A DNA stretch of 64,000 nt from Salinibacterium sp. UTAS2018 (GCF_004118935.1 NZ_CP035375.1:2666001-2730000); one strand, 5' to 3'; positions 55,265 to 64,000 are shown, numbered from the stretch's first letter. Notes: generated by a model from the sequence alone, not told the origin. Translations and numbers: made by a program.

Positions 55265-55836
55265 TCCGCAATCGTACTCAGCGTCGCGCGTTCGTGGGGC
55301 GCGGTAAAGGTCTGCCAGATCCAGTCGGCGGCGGTGCGCGCCGGCGGTCGGGGTGTCATAGCGAGCCAGGCGTCGATGATTCCGAAGGTTGCGCCGGTAA
55401 TGCTGGCACTCGCGATGTCGAGGCGCACGCCGTCGGGGGCGGTGGGATCGTGATCGAGGATTCCTTGGCGCACGATGAGATTAAGGCGTGTTCGCAGTCG
55501 CGACGCCACAAACGCTGAGCCGCGGGGGCCGAGCGCACTGGCGTACACGGCGGCGTTGCCGTCAAGGTGAGAAAGGTAGTTGAGAAGGGCTGGCGGTGGG
55601 GCGGTGCTGAGCGGGTCAAGATCGACCAGTTGCACTCCCGCTTCGTCGGCGGCGGCTTCGATGGCGAAGGCCAGCAGGGTCTCTTTGTCGGGGTAGTGCT
55701 GGTAGAAGCTGCTGCGATTGACGCCGGCCCGTTCGACGATTTCGCCGACAGTCACTTCGTCGAAGGGGCGCTCCTGAGTGAGGGCGAAGAGCGCCTGTTG
55801 CAGGCTTCGACGGGTTCGTTCGACTCGGGCATCCAT
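55261..55836 (-). CDS. TetR family transcriptional regulator
   Basis: This is a 191-residue repressor. The HTH is TVGEIVERAGVNRSSFYQHY (about 30-50), followed by PDKETLLAFAIEAAADEAG and a variable ligand-binding domain. ATG 55836 begins the conserved MDARVERTRRSL; the frame is open up to 55884 but adds only non-conserved residues and would overlap the operator region. It is divergent from an MMPL exporter with a palindromic operator in between, the usual arrangement for an effluxer repressor. Confidence 0.88.
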   Translation of the reverse strand: MDARVERTRRSLQQALFALTQERPFDEVTVGEIVERAGVNRSSFYQHYPDKETLLAFAIEAAADEAGVQLVDLDPLSTAPPPALLNYLSHLDGNAAVYASALGPRGSAFVASRLRTRLNLIVRQGILDHDPTAPDGVRLDIASASITGATFGIIDAWLAMTPRPPARTAADWIWQTFTAPHERATLSTIAE

Positions 55837-55870
55837 TGGTCGATTGTCGCAGAGGTACCCCACAAAGGGT

Positions 55871-55898
55871 GAGTTTTCCGACAATTGTTGGAAAACTC
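55871..55898. promoter_or_regulatory. 28-bp palindromic operator between tetR and the MMPL gene
   Basis: GAGTTTTCCGACAATTGTTG continues as GAAAACTC, an almost perfect 28-bp inverted repeat with only one mismatched base pair set. A TTGGAA -35 (55888-55893) and TATCAT -10 (55912-55917), 18 bp apart, drive the MMPL gene, so repressor binding would cover its -35. Confidence 0.8.
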
Positions 55899-55975
55899 AG
55901 GGTAGGTCAAATATCATGGATCGCAGCCCGAAGACGTGCTCGTTTTTGTGTCCCTAACGAGAGGTCTCTTTCAGC

Positions 55976-58513
55976 ATGGCTGAACTTCTGTACCGCCTTG
56001 GCCGGCTTTCGGCCCGCCGCGCTTGGCTCTTCATCATCAGCTGGCTCGCCGTTCTCGGCCTAGCAGTCGGCGGCTTCGCCCTCTTCGGCGGCACACTCTC
56101 CTCCACCATGACGATTCCCGGCACCGAAACCGAACGCGTCGCCTCTGAACTGACCGACCAGCTGGGCGACGTCGGCGGCATCTCTGCCACCGTTGTCTTC
56201 GGATCCGAAGATGGCAGTGCCTTCTCCGAGACTCAGCGAAGTGAGATCACGGATGCTCTCGCCGGCCTCACGTCTAAACGCGATGTCACCGACGTCATTG
56301 ACCCCTTCGAAACCGACGCTCAGCGCGATGACCAAGCGCAACAGATTGTGGACGGCCGCGAGCAGATCGAAGCCGGAAAGCAAGAATTGGCTACTGGTCA
56401 AACTCAGCTAGACGCGGGTGCTCAAGAACTCGAAGCCGGCCAGGCTCAACTGGATGCTGCGATCGAGCAGGCCAAAGCCGCCGGCTTCTATGACGCCTCG
56501 ATCGCGCAGTTCGATGCGCAGCAGGCCCAGCTCGACGCCGGCAAGGCCGAGCTCGACGCGCAGCAGGCAACGATTGACGAAAATATCGCCCTGATCGATG
56601 AGCAAGAGCGCGAGCTCGGCTTTGGCGAACGCCTTCTGGATGCCGCCTCAGCGATCAGCTTCGTCTCCGACGACGGGGCCACAGCGCTCGGCCTCATCAC
56701 CTTCGACAGCGAACTGCTCGACCTCTCGGGAGAGACGAAGAGCGCGATTGCGGCCGCACTGGATGCCATTGATATTGACGGCGTGACTGTCGACTACTCG
56801 TCATCCATCACCACGTCGACCGATGGCCTTTTGGGCATCGGCGAGATCATCGGTGTGCTGTTGGCCGGGCTGGTTCTGCTCGTACTGTTCCGTTCGTTCT
56901 TGCCCGCAACGTTGCCGATCGTCTCGTCGATCATTGGCGTTGGGGTGGGCGTCGCAGGCTCGCTCGCCTTCTCCGGCGTTGTCGATATGACCTCCGTCAC
57001 CCCGATTCTGGGCGTGATGCTCGGCCTCGCGGTCGGTATCGACTACACGCTCTTCATCGTGCAGCGCCACCGTCGCCAACTAGCGGCGGGCATGGATCTG
57101 CACGAGTCGATCGGGCTCGCTAACGGCACCTCGGGCAACGCAGTACTGTTCGCTGGGTCGACGGTTCTCGTCGCCCTGCTCGCGCTGAACGTGAGTGGCG
57201 TTCCGTTCCTCGGCGTCATGGGCACCGTGGGTGCTGTCTGCGTTCTTATCTCGGTGCTGATCGCCGTGAGCCTGACCCCCGCGCTCCTGGCGCTTCTTGG
57301 CGAGCGAGTTCTTTCTCGCAAGGCCCGCGCCAACATCGGTCACGAATCGCACGTGCTTCCGCCGGCTCGCGCCATGCGCACGAGCCGCGCGGTGGTCATG
57401 CTGATCGTGGCGACGCTCGGACTGCTGATCGTCGCGATCCCCGCGCTCTCGATGCGCTTGGGCCTGCCCGATGGTTCGTCAGAGCCTGCCGATTCGACCC
57501 AGTACCGCACCTACACGGCAATCGCCGAGGAATTCGGGGCTGGTCAGAACGGCACCCTCCTGGTGACCGCGACCCTGCCCGCCGGTGTTGCCGAAGACGC
57601 AGAACTCGAAACTCAAGCCGATCTGGCCGACCAGCTGTTGGCCTTCGATGACGTGGAAGCCGTCGCGCCGATCGGTGTCTCCGATGATCGGGACTACTTC
57701 GCGTTCCAGGTCGTTCCGGTGGAAGGGCCCACGAGCGTGTCGACGGGAGAACTCGTTCATGAACTGCGCGACAGTTCTCCGCTCGCGGGAGACATCCAGC
57801 TCGGCGTTGCTGGCTCGGCCAGCGGAAACATCGACATTTCTGAGAAGCTCGCCAATGTGCTGCCGCTGTACCTCGCAGTAGTCGTGGGGCTCTCGCTGAT
57901 CATCCTGATCCTGGTGTTCCGTTCGCTACTCGTGCCGGTTATCGCGACCGCGGGCTACGTGCTGTCGCTGCTGGCAGCATTCGGCGCGATGGTCGCCGTG
58001 TACCAGTGGGGCTGGTTGGGAGCGCTCTTCGGCGTCACCGATCCGGGTCCGCTGCTGAACTTCGCCCCGATCATCATCATGGGCGTGCTGTTCGGTCTTG
58101 CGATGGACTACCAGCTGTTCCTCGTCTCAGGCATGCGCGAAGCGTACATTCACGGGGTGCCCGCTCGGGCCGCCGTCATGAGCGGACTGCGCAGTGGTCG
58201 CGCGGTCGTCACCGCCGCGGCGATCATCATGATTGCCGTCTTCGGAGGATTCGTCTTCTCGCACTTGGCGATCGTTCGCCCGCTCGGCTTCGGCCTCGCC
58301 ATCGGCGTGCTCTTCGACGCCTTCGTGGTGCGGATGATGCTGGTCCCGGCCCTGATGCACCTGTTCGGCAAGTCGGTGTGGTGGTTGCCTCGCTGGCTCG
58401 ACCGCATCCTGCCGAGCGTGGATGTCGAGGGCTCAGCCCTCGAGCGCAGCCACCCCATCCATGCTGCTGAACCGGATGACGCGAGCAGCGACTCGGTACC
58501 AACCGCCCGCTAA
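55976..58513 (+). CDS. MMPL family RND-type transporter
   Basis: This is an 845-residue exporter with the two-repeat MMPL topology. The first helix (about 18-40) is followed by an external domain with an unusual stretch of heptad-like repeats (residues about 115-215, units such as LDAGAQELEAGQAQLDA) predicted as a coiled coil. The transport core shows LGLAVGIDYTLFIVQRHRRQ in the first half and GVLFGLAMDYQLFLVSGMRE in the second, with the Asp-Tyr pairs used in proton relay. Substrates may be lipids or antimicrobials; TetR control suggests the latter. Confidence 0.92.
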   Translation: MAELLYRLGRLSARRAWLFIISWLAVLGLAVGGFALFGGTLSSTMTIPGTETERVASELTDQLGDVGGISATVVFGSEDGSAFSETQRSEITDALAGLTSKRDVTDVIDPFETDAQRDDQAQQIVDGREQIEAGKQELATGQTQLDAGAQELEAGQAQLDAAIEQAKAAGFYDASIAQFDAQQAQLDAGKAELDAQQATIDENIALIDEQERELGFGERLLDAASAISFVSDDGATALGLITFDSELLDLSGETKSAIAAALDAIDIDGVTVDYSSSITTSTDGLLGIGEIIGVLLAGLVLLVLFRSFLPATLPIVSSIIGVGVGVAGSLAFSGVVDMTSVTPILGVMLGLAVGIDYTLFIVQRHRRQLAAGMDLHESIGLANGTSGNAVLFAGSTVLVALLALNVSGVPFLGVMGTVGAVCVLISVLIAVSLTPALLALLGERVLSRKARANIGHESHVLPPARAMRTSRAVVMLIVATLGLLIVAIPALSMRLGLPDGSSEPADSTQYRTYTAIAEEFGAGQNGTLLVTATLPAGVAEDAELETQADLADQLLAFDDVEAVAPIGVSDDRDYFAFQVVPVEGPTSVSTGELVHELRDSSPLAGDIQLGVAGSASGNIDISEKLANVLPLYLAVVVGLSLIILILVFRSLLVPVIATAGYVLSLLAAFGAMVAVYQWGWLGALFGVTDPGPLLNFAPIIIMGVLFGLAMDYQLFLVSGMREAYIHGVPARAAVMSGLRSGRAVVTAAAIIMIAVFGGFVFSHLAIVRPLGFGLAIGVLFDAFVVRMMLVPALMHLFGKSVWWLPRWLDRILPSVDVEGSALERSHPIHAAEPDDASSDSVPTAR

Positions 58514-58528
58514 CACCCGCATTCACAG

Positions 58529-58575
58529 AGCACCTGCACCACACAGCACCTGCACCACACAGCATCCGCACCCAC
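58529..58575. repeat. 16-bp tandem direct repeat downstream of MMPL
   Basis: AGCACCTGCACCACAC occurs twice in a row (58529-58544, 58545-58560), followed by a degenerate third unit AGCATCCGCACCCAC. It is in the gap between convergent MMPL and EamA genes. It is too short and regular for a CRISPR. Confidence 0.85.
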
Positions 58576-58603
58576 GGTGTTCACTGCCCGGAGAAGCTTC
58601 GCG

Positions 58604-59518
58604 TTACAGCGGAGTCTCTTCGGGCAGTAGTGCGTTCGGCCCCGCTCCGGGGGCGCCCGGCACACGGGATGCCGCTCGCACTGCCCCAATGGAGGCGGCG
58701 ATCACGAGCGCGATTCCGAATCCCTGGACCAGCGTGATGTTTTGGCCGAGCACGAAGAATCCCGCACCCGTCGCGATGGCCGGAGCCAGTGCCATGAGTA
58801 CCGAGAAGGCGGCAGCAGAGATGCGGCGCAGCGCAATGAGTTCGAGGGCGTAAGGGATCGCGGAGGAACAAATCGCCACCGCCAAACCGCGCACCAGAAT
58901 TGACGGCTCGAGTAGCGTGCTACCCGCTTGGGTGATGCCGAAGGGGAGGCTGATGATCGCGCCGATCGCCATGGCGATGGCGAGGCCATCCAAGCCAGCA
59001 AAGACCTGGCCGGTCTTGCGAGACGCCAAAATGTAGCCCGCCCACGACACTGCGGCGGCGAGGGCGAAGGCGACGCCGACCGGGTCAAGGGCCCCGACGC
59101 TACCGAGGCTCAGCAGGGCAACCCCCGCGAATGCGAGCACCGCCCACAGCCAGGCGCTAGCGCGACGAGCGACGATGACAGAAAGCACGAGAGGGCCGAG
59201 AACTTCGATCGTAACGGTCGCGCCGAGATCGACTCGAGAGAGAGCTTCGTAGAACAGCAGGTTCATTCCGCCGAGCGAAATACCAAAAACGAGAGCCATG
59301 AGCCAGGCGCGTTTCGAGATCGCGCGCAGGTTGGGGCGCGCGATGGCGAGAAGAATTGCCGCCGAAAAAACCAGCCGCAGCGAGACCATGCCCGCGGGCC
59401 CCACCTCGGGAAAGAGCAGCACAGCAACCGAGGCTCCGACGTCTTGAAAAATGAGCCCGAAGACAACGAGCATCACGGCGCCCAGAGGGGTACCTCTCAA
59501 GGGCGGGGGAGTCGACAT
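58604..59518 (-). CDS. EamA family (DMT) transporter
   Basis: This is a 304-residue drug/metabolite transporter with about ten helices in two EamA repeats. Characteristic pieces are VGPAGMVSLRLVFSAAILLA, SLGGMNLLFYEALSRVDLGA and TVTIEVLGPLVLSVI in repeat 1, and SSAIPYALELIALRRISAAA FSVLMALAPAIATGAGF in repeat 2. This resembles the RhtA-type threonine/homoserine exporters, but the substrate is not certain. It is divergent from rsmI. Confidence 0.88.
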   Translation of the reverse strand: MSTPPPLRGTPLGAVMLVVFGLIFQDVGASVAVLLFPEVGPAGMVSLRLVFSAAILLAIARPNLRAISKRAWLMALVFGISLGGMNLLFYEALSRVDLGATVTIEVLGPLVLSVIVARRASAWLWAVLAFAGVALLSLGSVGALDPVGVAFALAAAVSWAGYILASRKTGQVFAGLDGLAIAMAIGAIISLPFGITQAGSTLLEPSILVRGLAVAICSSAIPYALELIALRRISAAAFSVLMALAPAIATGAGFFVLGQNITLVQGFGIALVIAASIGAVRAASRVPGAPGAGPNALLPEETPL

Positions 59519-59619
59519 AGTGCAACACTACGACCTCAGAACGGATGCTTTGCGCACGTCAGGCCCAGACCATTTTCGGCCGCGCCACGCGCGACGAAGA
59601 CGGGTGGGAGAATGGGGGA

Positions 59620-60435
59620 GTGATCATTCTTGCGGCGACTCCCATCGGCAATCTGGGCGACGCTTCTCAGCGTCTCATCGAGGCACTCACGAACGCCGAG
59701 GTGATCGCGAGCGAAGATACCCGCACGACCATCCATCTCATGCGCGCTCTCGGCATCGACAACCGCCCGCGGCTCATTCCGCTGCATGAACACAATGAGT
59801 CCGAGAAAGCCGCCGAGATCGTTGAGCTGGCTCGCGACGCCGACGTTCTTGTGCTCAGTGATGCCGGGATGCCCGCCATTAGCGACCCCGGATTTCCGCT
59901 CGTTTCGGCCGCAGCCGCAGCCGGCGTCACGGTCACGGCATTGCCCGGACCGAGTGCCGTGCTCACTGCCCTCGCCGTCTCGGGCTTGCCGACCGACCGC
60001 TTCAGCTTCGAAGGTTTCTTGCCCCGCAAGGGACGGGTCGCGTACTTCCGTGGCCTTGCTCGCGAAGAACGCACGATGGTGTTCTTCGAGAGCCCCAACC
60101 GGCTGCCTGCGGCGCTCGCCGATCTCGCTACTGCCCTGGGCGATGACCGTCGCGCTGTCGTCTGCCGCGAACTCACCAAGATGTACGAAGAGGTCGCTCG
60201 CGGCACCGCCGCTGAGCTCGCCGAGAAGTTCAAAGATGGAGCCCGGGGCGAGATCTGTCTCGTGATCGAAGGCGCTGCTCCCGCGACATCCGATCTGCCA
60301 ACCGCGGTCACCTACGTACTCTCACTCGTCGCTGACGGTGCTCGCTTGAAAGAAGCGGCAACCGAGGTGGCCGAGCAGACCGGGTTGAGCAAGCGCGAAC
60401 TCTACGAAGCGGCGCTGCAGGCCAAAAAGAAGTAA
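59620..60435 (+). CDS. rsmI: 16S rRNA (cytidine(1402)-2'-O)-methyltransferase
   Basis: This is a 271-residue SAM-dependent methyltransferase that modifies C1402 in the decoding centre. Family landmarks are IILAATPIGNLGDAS at the start, SEDTRTT, VLSDAGMPAISDPGFPLV, TALPGPSAVLTALA and FEGFLPRKG. The start GTG 59620 gives the conserved N-terminus; the frame is open back to 59545 but that part is not conserved. A GGTGGGAG about ten bases upstream may be the ribosome site. Confidence 0.93.
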   Translation: MIILAATPIGNLGDASQRLIEALTNAEVIASEDTRTTIHLMRALGIDNRPRLIPLHEHNESEKAAEIVELARDADVLVLSDAGMPAISDPGFPLVSAAAAAGVTVTALPGPSAVLTALAVSGLPTDRFSFEGFLPRKGRVAYFRGLAREERTMVFFESPNRLPAALADLATALGDDRRAVVCRELTKMYEEVARGTAAELAEKFKDGARGEICLVIEGAAPATSDLPTAVTYVLSLVADGARLKEAATEVAEQTGLSKRELYEAALQAKKK

Positions 60436-60453
60436 CCCGAGGGCCCGTAGTGG

Positions 60454-60903
60454 TTAGGCCTGTGCTTCGCAGGCGACCTTCAACTCGTGGTGGTCTTGAG
60501 TCAGCGCTTTCTTTGTGACACCGAGAAACAGCAGCCCGACGACGCTCAGGAGGCGTGCCCCGAAGGTCAGCGGCGTCATCGTGAAGCGGTAGTCGAGGCG
60601 GGTGCCGCCGTGGCTGGGCATAAACAAATAGATGCTTTGGTAGTGAGTGCCGCGCGACTCCGCGTCAACGGTGTAAGTCACATCCTGCTCGTAGTCGGTA
60701 ACCCACATCACTTCGGTGGCTTCTTTGCCCGCGAAGCTGCGGGTTTCGCGCCACTTCGTGCCGACATCTAACTGCGCGGGGCCGTCGAGTACTTCGAGGG
60801 AAAGGATGCCGCTGATGTTGGTCGAGGCGCGGTCTAGGTCACAAAAAACCCCAAACACGCGGTCCACCGGGGCGTCGATGTAGACGTGGTCGGTGATCTT
60901 CAT
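60454..60903 (-). CDS. SRPBCC family protein
   Basis: This is a 149-residue START/polyketide-cyclase-like domain protein with a hydrophobic ligand cavity. It has the N-terminal DHVYIDAPVDRVFGVFCDLD, a GTKWRETRSFAG strand and a C-terminal helix. ATG 60903 is preceded by GGGAG; the upstream ATG at 60927 would add 8 residues. The function is unknown. It is convergent with rsmI, about 19 bases away. Confidence 0.82.
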   Translation of the reverse strand: MKITDHVYIDAPVDRVFGVFCDLDRASTNISGILSLEVLDGPAQLDVGTKWRETRSFAGKEATEVMWVTDYEQDVTYTVDAESRGTHYQSIYLFMPSHGGTRLDYRFTMTPLTFGARLLSVVGLLFLGVTKKALTQDHHELKVACEAQA

Positions 60904-60926
60904 GGAGGCTCCCTTGCGCGGTATCA

Positions 60927-60967
60927 AGACCGGGCGTTCTGCGACGATATCGCAGTGCGCCCGGTCT
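60927..60967 (-). terminator. Nested hairpin after the fructose PTS gene
   Basis: AGACCGGGCG (60927-60936) pairs perfectly with CGCCCGGTCT (60958-60967), and an inner CTGCGA/TCGCAG stem lies in the loop. It follows the PTS stop codon on the minus strand. Only a weak T-stretch follows. Confidence 0.65.
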
Positions 60968-60980
60968 CCAGCCTACGACT

Positions 60981-63062
60981 TTAGGTGGCCACTGGTACTT
61001 GAGCGGCAGCAGACGCCACGGTTTCGCTCTTTCGCGTGAAGCGCTTGAGCGCGATGACGATCAGTGCCGTGACGACCATTCCCGCGAGAATTGCGACGAG
61101 GAACATTGGGAACGGGTTGATCGCGAAGAACACGAACAGCCCTCCGTGGGGAGCCTGCGAAGTGACGCCGAACGCCATGATCAGGGCGCCAGTGACGGCG
61201 CTACCGATGGCGCTGGCGGGGATCACGCGCAGCGGGTCAGCGGCAGCGAACGGGATGGCTCCCTCTGAGATGAATGACGCACCGAGCAACCAAGCTGCCT
61301 TGCCGTTTTCTTTCTCAACGGGCGAGAAGAGGCGCCGAGCGAGAACGGTCGACGCGAGAGCCATCGCGAGCGGCGCGACCATTCCGGCAGCCATGACGGC
61401 GGCCATGATCATCCACGGCGCCTGATTGTCGACGGCACCGGCACCAAGACCAGCAACGGCGAAGGAGTAGGCAACCTTGTTCACGGGGCCACCGAGGTCG
61501 AAGCCCATCATGGCGCCCAGAATGATGCCCAGAACGACAGCGGATGCTCCGTTCAAGCCGTTGAGGAAATTGTTGAGGCCAATGGTGAGGGCGGCAATCG
61601 GCCCACCGAGGATCAGCACCATGAGGCCGGAGGCGAAGATGGATGCCAGCAGCGGGATCACGACAACGGGCATGAGACCGCGGAACCAGGCCGCAGTTTT
61701 GCGCTGTGCGAGCCAGTGAGCGGCAACACCCGCGAGGAGTCCACCGACGATACCGCCGAGGAAGCCCGCGCCCATGAGGCCCGCAACCGCACCGGCCGTG
61801 AAGCCGGGAGCGATACCCGGGCGGTCGGCAATCGCGTAAGCGATGTAACCGGCAAGGGCGGGGACGAGGAAGCCCATCGAAGCGGCACCGATTTGGAAGG
61901 CCGCGGCGCCGAGGTACGCCCTGACTCCACCGTCGGGCAGGTTCCACAGGCTGTTCTGCGTGATGATGTCGCCCGCGGTGTCAGTGATGAGGTACCCACC
62001 GAGCAGGAAGCCGAGCGCGATCAGCAATCCGCCACCGGCCACGAACGGAATCATGTAGCTCACGCCGGTGAGCAGCGCGCGCGTGACGGTCTGGCCGAAG
62101 TGTTCGTCGCTCGAGGTGCTCGCGGCGTCATTGGCTACCGAGTTGCTTGCTTCGCCGCCGGCCACGCGGGCAGCGTTGGGGTCGCTTGCGGCGGCGAGAG
62201 CCTCGGCGATCATCGCGTCCGGCGCATCGATACCGCGCTTCACGGGCGACTGCACGAGAGCCTTGCCGGCGAATCGGGCCCTGTCGCGAACATCCACATC
62301 GACAGCAAAGATGACAGCGGATGCCGCAGCAATGACCGCAGGATCGAGCGGCGTCGACCCCGACGAACCCTGAGTCTCGACGTGGAGTTCCACGCCAGCA
62401 CGCTCAGCGGCGGCCGCGAGTGAATCGGCGGCCATGTAGGTGTGGGCGATGCCGGTCGGGCACGCGGTGACGGCAATCAGTATGGGGCGCGCGGCGGCAT
62501 CGGCGTTGGCCGCAGGGTGTCCGGCAGCAGCGGCAGCAGCACCAGCAGCAGCCTCAGTGCTCGAGCCAGCTCCAGCACCACCAGCAGCACCGGCGGGCGC
62601 GGCCTTCTCTTCGGGCGCAGTGGCTTGCTCCACGAGCGCGACGATGTTTTCGCGAGTCGAGGCGGCACGCAAGCTGTCGACGAACTCGGGGTTCACGAGC
62701 GAGCGGGCGAGAGCCGAGAGCACCGTGAGGTGTTCTTGGTCGGCACCGGCCGGGGCCGCGATCAAAAAGATGAGGTCGGCGGGAGCATCCGCAGCACCAA
62801 AGTCGACGGCGGGCTTGAGTCTTGCCATCACGAGGGTCGCCTCGGTGACCGCTTCGGAGCGGCAGTGGGGGATCGCGATGCCGCCGGGAACGCCGGTATC
62901 GGTCAGTTGTTCGCGGGCCCACGCGTCATCGAAGAGCGAGTCGGCGTTGGTGGCGCGTCCCTGTTCGGCGACGAGATTCGTCAGCGCGCGAATGACACCC
63001 GCGCGATCGGTGCCGAGGTCGGCATCGAGCAACACGAGCTCGGGGGTGATGAGGTGCGACAT
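60981..63062 (-). CDS. fruA: PTS fructose transporter, fused EIIA-EIIB-EIIC
   Basis: This is a 693-residue phosphotransferase permease that imports fructose as fructose 1-phosphate. EIIA (about 1-150) has the phospho-His in GIAIPHCRS. An Ala/Gly/Ser-rich linker follows (about 155-190). EIIB has the phospho-Cys in VTACPTGIAHTYMAADSL, the fructose-type motif, and EIIC occupies about 320-680 with the GGLLIALGFLLGGYLI, FDLGGPVNKVAY and EGAIPFAAADPLRVIPAS signatures. It is downstream of the 1-phosphofructokinase gene on the same strand. GGAGAAAG precedes the ATG. Confidence 0.95.
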   Translation of the reverse strand: MSHLITPELVLLDADLGTDRAGVIRALTNLVAEQGRATNADSLFDDAWAREQLTDTGVPGGIAIPHCRSEAVTEATLVMARLKPAVDFGAADAPADLIFLIAAPAGADQEHLTVLSALARSLVNPEFVDSLRAASTRENIVALVEQATAPEEKAAPAGAAGGAGAGSSTEAAAGAAAAAAGHPAANADAAARPILIAVTACPTGIAHTYMAADSLAAAAERAGVELHVETQGSSGSTPLDPAVIAAASAVIFAVDVDVRDRARFAGKALVQSPVKRGIDAPDAMIAEALAAASDPNAARVAGGEASNSVANDAASTSSDEHFGQTVTRALLTGVSYMIPFVAGGGLLIALGFLLGGYLITDTAGDIITQNSLWNLPDGGVRAYLGAAAFQIGAASMGFLVPALAGYIAYAIADRPGIAPGFTAGAVAGLMGAGFLGGIVGGLLAGVAAHWLAQRKTAAWFRGLMPVVVIPLLASIFASGLMVLILGGPIAALTIGLNNFLNGLNGASAVVLGIILGAMMGFDLGGPVNKVAYSFAVAGLGAGAVDNQAPWMIMAAVMAAGMVAPLAMALASTVLARRLFSPVEKENGKAAWLLGASFISEGAIPFAAADPLRVIPASAIGSAVTGALIMAFGVTSQAPHGGLFVFFAINPFPMFLVAILAGMVVTALIVIALKRFTRKSETVASAAAQVPVAT

Positions 63063-63143
63063 TGCTTTCTCCTTGTATCCAGCAGTCGTGGTGCTGAGGT
63101 CGTAGTTCTGAGGTCGGTGGTGCCGAGGGGCTAACGCTGAGGT

Positions 63144-64000
63144 TTAGCGGGCGGCGGGGCGGCCGAGCGGCTGAACGTCAGCGGTCTCGGGATGAGTCTG
63201 GTCGAGGCGCGGCATGGTGCTGCCGGGGAGGGAGGCGGCCGCAGCGCCATGAGCAACGGCCTGTGCAAGACGTCGTTCGGCGGTGTCACCGCGCTGATCG
63301 GCCACAAGGTAGCCGGCCAGTGAGGCATCTCCGGCTCCGACGGTGCTCTTGGCGGCGACGGGAGGCATGGTGGCTCGCCACGTCTCGTCGGCGGTCACGA
63401 GGAGCGCTCCGCGCGATCCGAGGGTCGCGAGCACGGCGTGGCAGCCGCGAGCGATGAGGCCGAGCGCGGCAGCGGCCGCGGCATCCGGATCGCTCTCGAA
63501 GGTGTCGGGGAGGCCCGTTATTTCGGCGAGTTCCTCGGCGTTGGGTTTGATGAGGTCAACACCCACCCCCGAATCGATGAGGGCTTTCATCGGAGCACCC
63601 GAGGAGTCGACGGCGATGCGGGGCAGCGGCCCATCCGTGCCCGCACGAATGGCGAGAACAACACGAACGTAAAAGTCGGAGCTAAGGCCCGGCGGGAGCG
63701 AGCCAGCGAGCACGACCCATTCGGCGTCGAGCGCGTGTGAGACCACGAGATCGATCAACGCCGCGTCGTCGGCTGCGGTGAGCTGTGGACCAGGCTCGTT
63801 GATCTTGGTCGTCGTTCCATCGGGTTCGGCGATCGTGACGTTGGAGCGCACCCGCCCTGCAATCGGAAGGCCCGCGATTGGCAAGCCCGCGGTCGGCGTC
63901 TGCTCGGCGCGCAGGGCAACGAGCATCGGGTCAGCAGCATCGCCGGGCAGCACCGCAATCGTCTCGAGCCCCGAAGCGATAAGCGCACGCGAGACGTTGA
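63144..64000 (-). CDS. fruK: 1-phosphofructokinase (PfkB family; 5' end outside window)
   Basis: This enzyme phosphorylates fructose 1-phosphate to fructose 1,6-bisphosphate. The window shows the C-terminal 285 or so residues. The PfkB signature 2 is STVGAGDASLAGYL with the catalytic Asp. VVLAGSLPPGLSSDFYVRVV and DLIKPNAEELAEITG are characteristic of LacC/FruK. It lies 81 bases upstream of the PTS gene on the same strand, giving the common fruKA order. A DeoR-type regulator may lie beyond the right edge. An internal ATG at 63953 is not the real start because the frame stays open and conserved to the window edge. Confidence 0.9.
   Translation of the reverse strand, partial: NVSRALIASGLETIAVLPGDAADPMLVALRAEQTPTAGLPIAGLPIAGRVRSNVTIAEPDGTTTKINEPGPQLTAADDAALIDLVVSHALDAEWVVLAGSLPPGLSSDFYVRVVLAIRAGTDGPLPRIAVDSSGAPMKALIDSGVGVDLIKPNAEELAEITGLPDTFESDPDAAAAAALGLIARGCHAVLATLGSRGALLVTADETWRATMPPVAAKSTVGAGDASLAGYLVADQRGDTAERRLAQAVAHGAAAASLPGSTMPRLDQTHPETADVQPLGRPAAR

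Noticed and set aside
58529..58575. Possible CRISPR-like repeat
   Set aside because: Units are 16 bp, directly adjacent with no spacers, and no cas gene is nearby; it is a simple tandem duplication.

Overview
The window looks like a chromosomal segment from a high-GC Gram-positive bacterium of the Micrococcales, most likely family Microbacteriaceae. The basis is roughly 60% GC, actinobacterial gene types (Pmt-type mannosyltransferase, a long DppB, GntR-prpDBC, lipoproteins with LSGC/LAGC lipoboxes), frequent GTG starts and many ATGA or TAATG overlaps. I name no genus. It reads as ordinary core chromosome with a few accessory patches. I see no IS element, prophage, CRISPR array, rRNA or tRNA gene.

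Layout. Positions 1-2279 hold a sugar-ABC lipoprotein (cut by the window edge) divergent from a LacI regulator, with a perfect palindromic operator between them. Positions 2413-10438 hold a luciferase-family oxidoreductase, a DUF4349 lipoprotein, a small charged protein, an alpha/beta hydrolase, an M50-type membrane protease, a DUF4956-VTC pair, an aldo/keto reductase and an MFS transporter. Positions 10522-14681 are the ribonucleotide reductase locus: DnaA boxes, two phased NrdR boxes, nrdA, a 26-codon ORF carrying a Cys-X-X-Cys tail, nrdB and a GNAT gene. The NrdB has Phe where the radical Tyr normally sits, and NrdA itself lacks the C-terminal cysteines. I consider this the most interesting locus. 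Positions 15527-18247 are a polar amino acid ABC operon. Positions 18323-21224 hold CoA-ester catabolism genes, followed by hrpA and a small membrane monooxygenase-like gene.

Positions 26213-33129 encode a dipeptide/oligopeptide ABC importer whose first permease carries about 195 extra residues and whose operon is interrupted by an antisense gene. Positions 33214-37118 encode a translationally coupled processive glycosyltransferase and a membrane-anchored GH18/chitin-binding protein. Positions 37315-40594 are a three-gene operon (flavin monooxygenase, BASS transporter, SDR). Positions 40741-45014 are a GntR-controlled methylcitrate cycle operon for propionate use. Then come another aldo/keto reductase, a metallo-hydrolase, a YyaL-type thioredoxin-domain protein, a YefM/RelE-like toxin-antitoxin pair with a leaderless promoter, an HNH nuclease, a phosphotransferase, DUF1003 and CoA-binding proteins, O-acetylhomoserine sulfhydrylase and the protein mannosyltransferase. 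Positions 55261-58513 hold TetR and an MMPL exporter around a 28-bp palindrome. The right end has EamA, rsmI, an SRPBCC protein and the fructose PTS/1-phosphofructokinase operon (fruK is cut by the edge).

Functionally the region mixes nutrient uptake (sugar, amino acids, peptides, fructose), DNA precursor synthesis, propionyl-CoA disposal and envelope polysaccharide/glycoprotein work. A GGATGC/GCATCC motif appears enriched in genes and intergenic gaps on both strands. All function calls come from reading motifs by eye; no database search was run.
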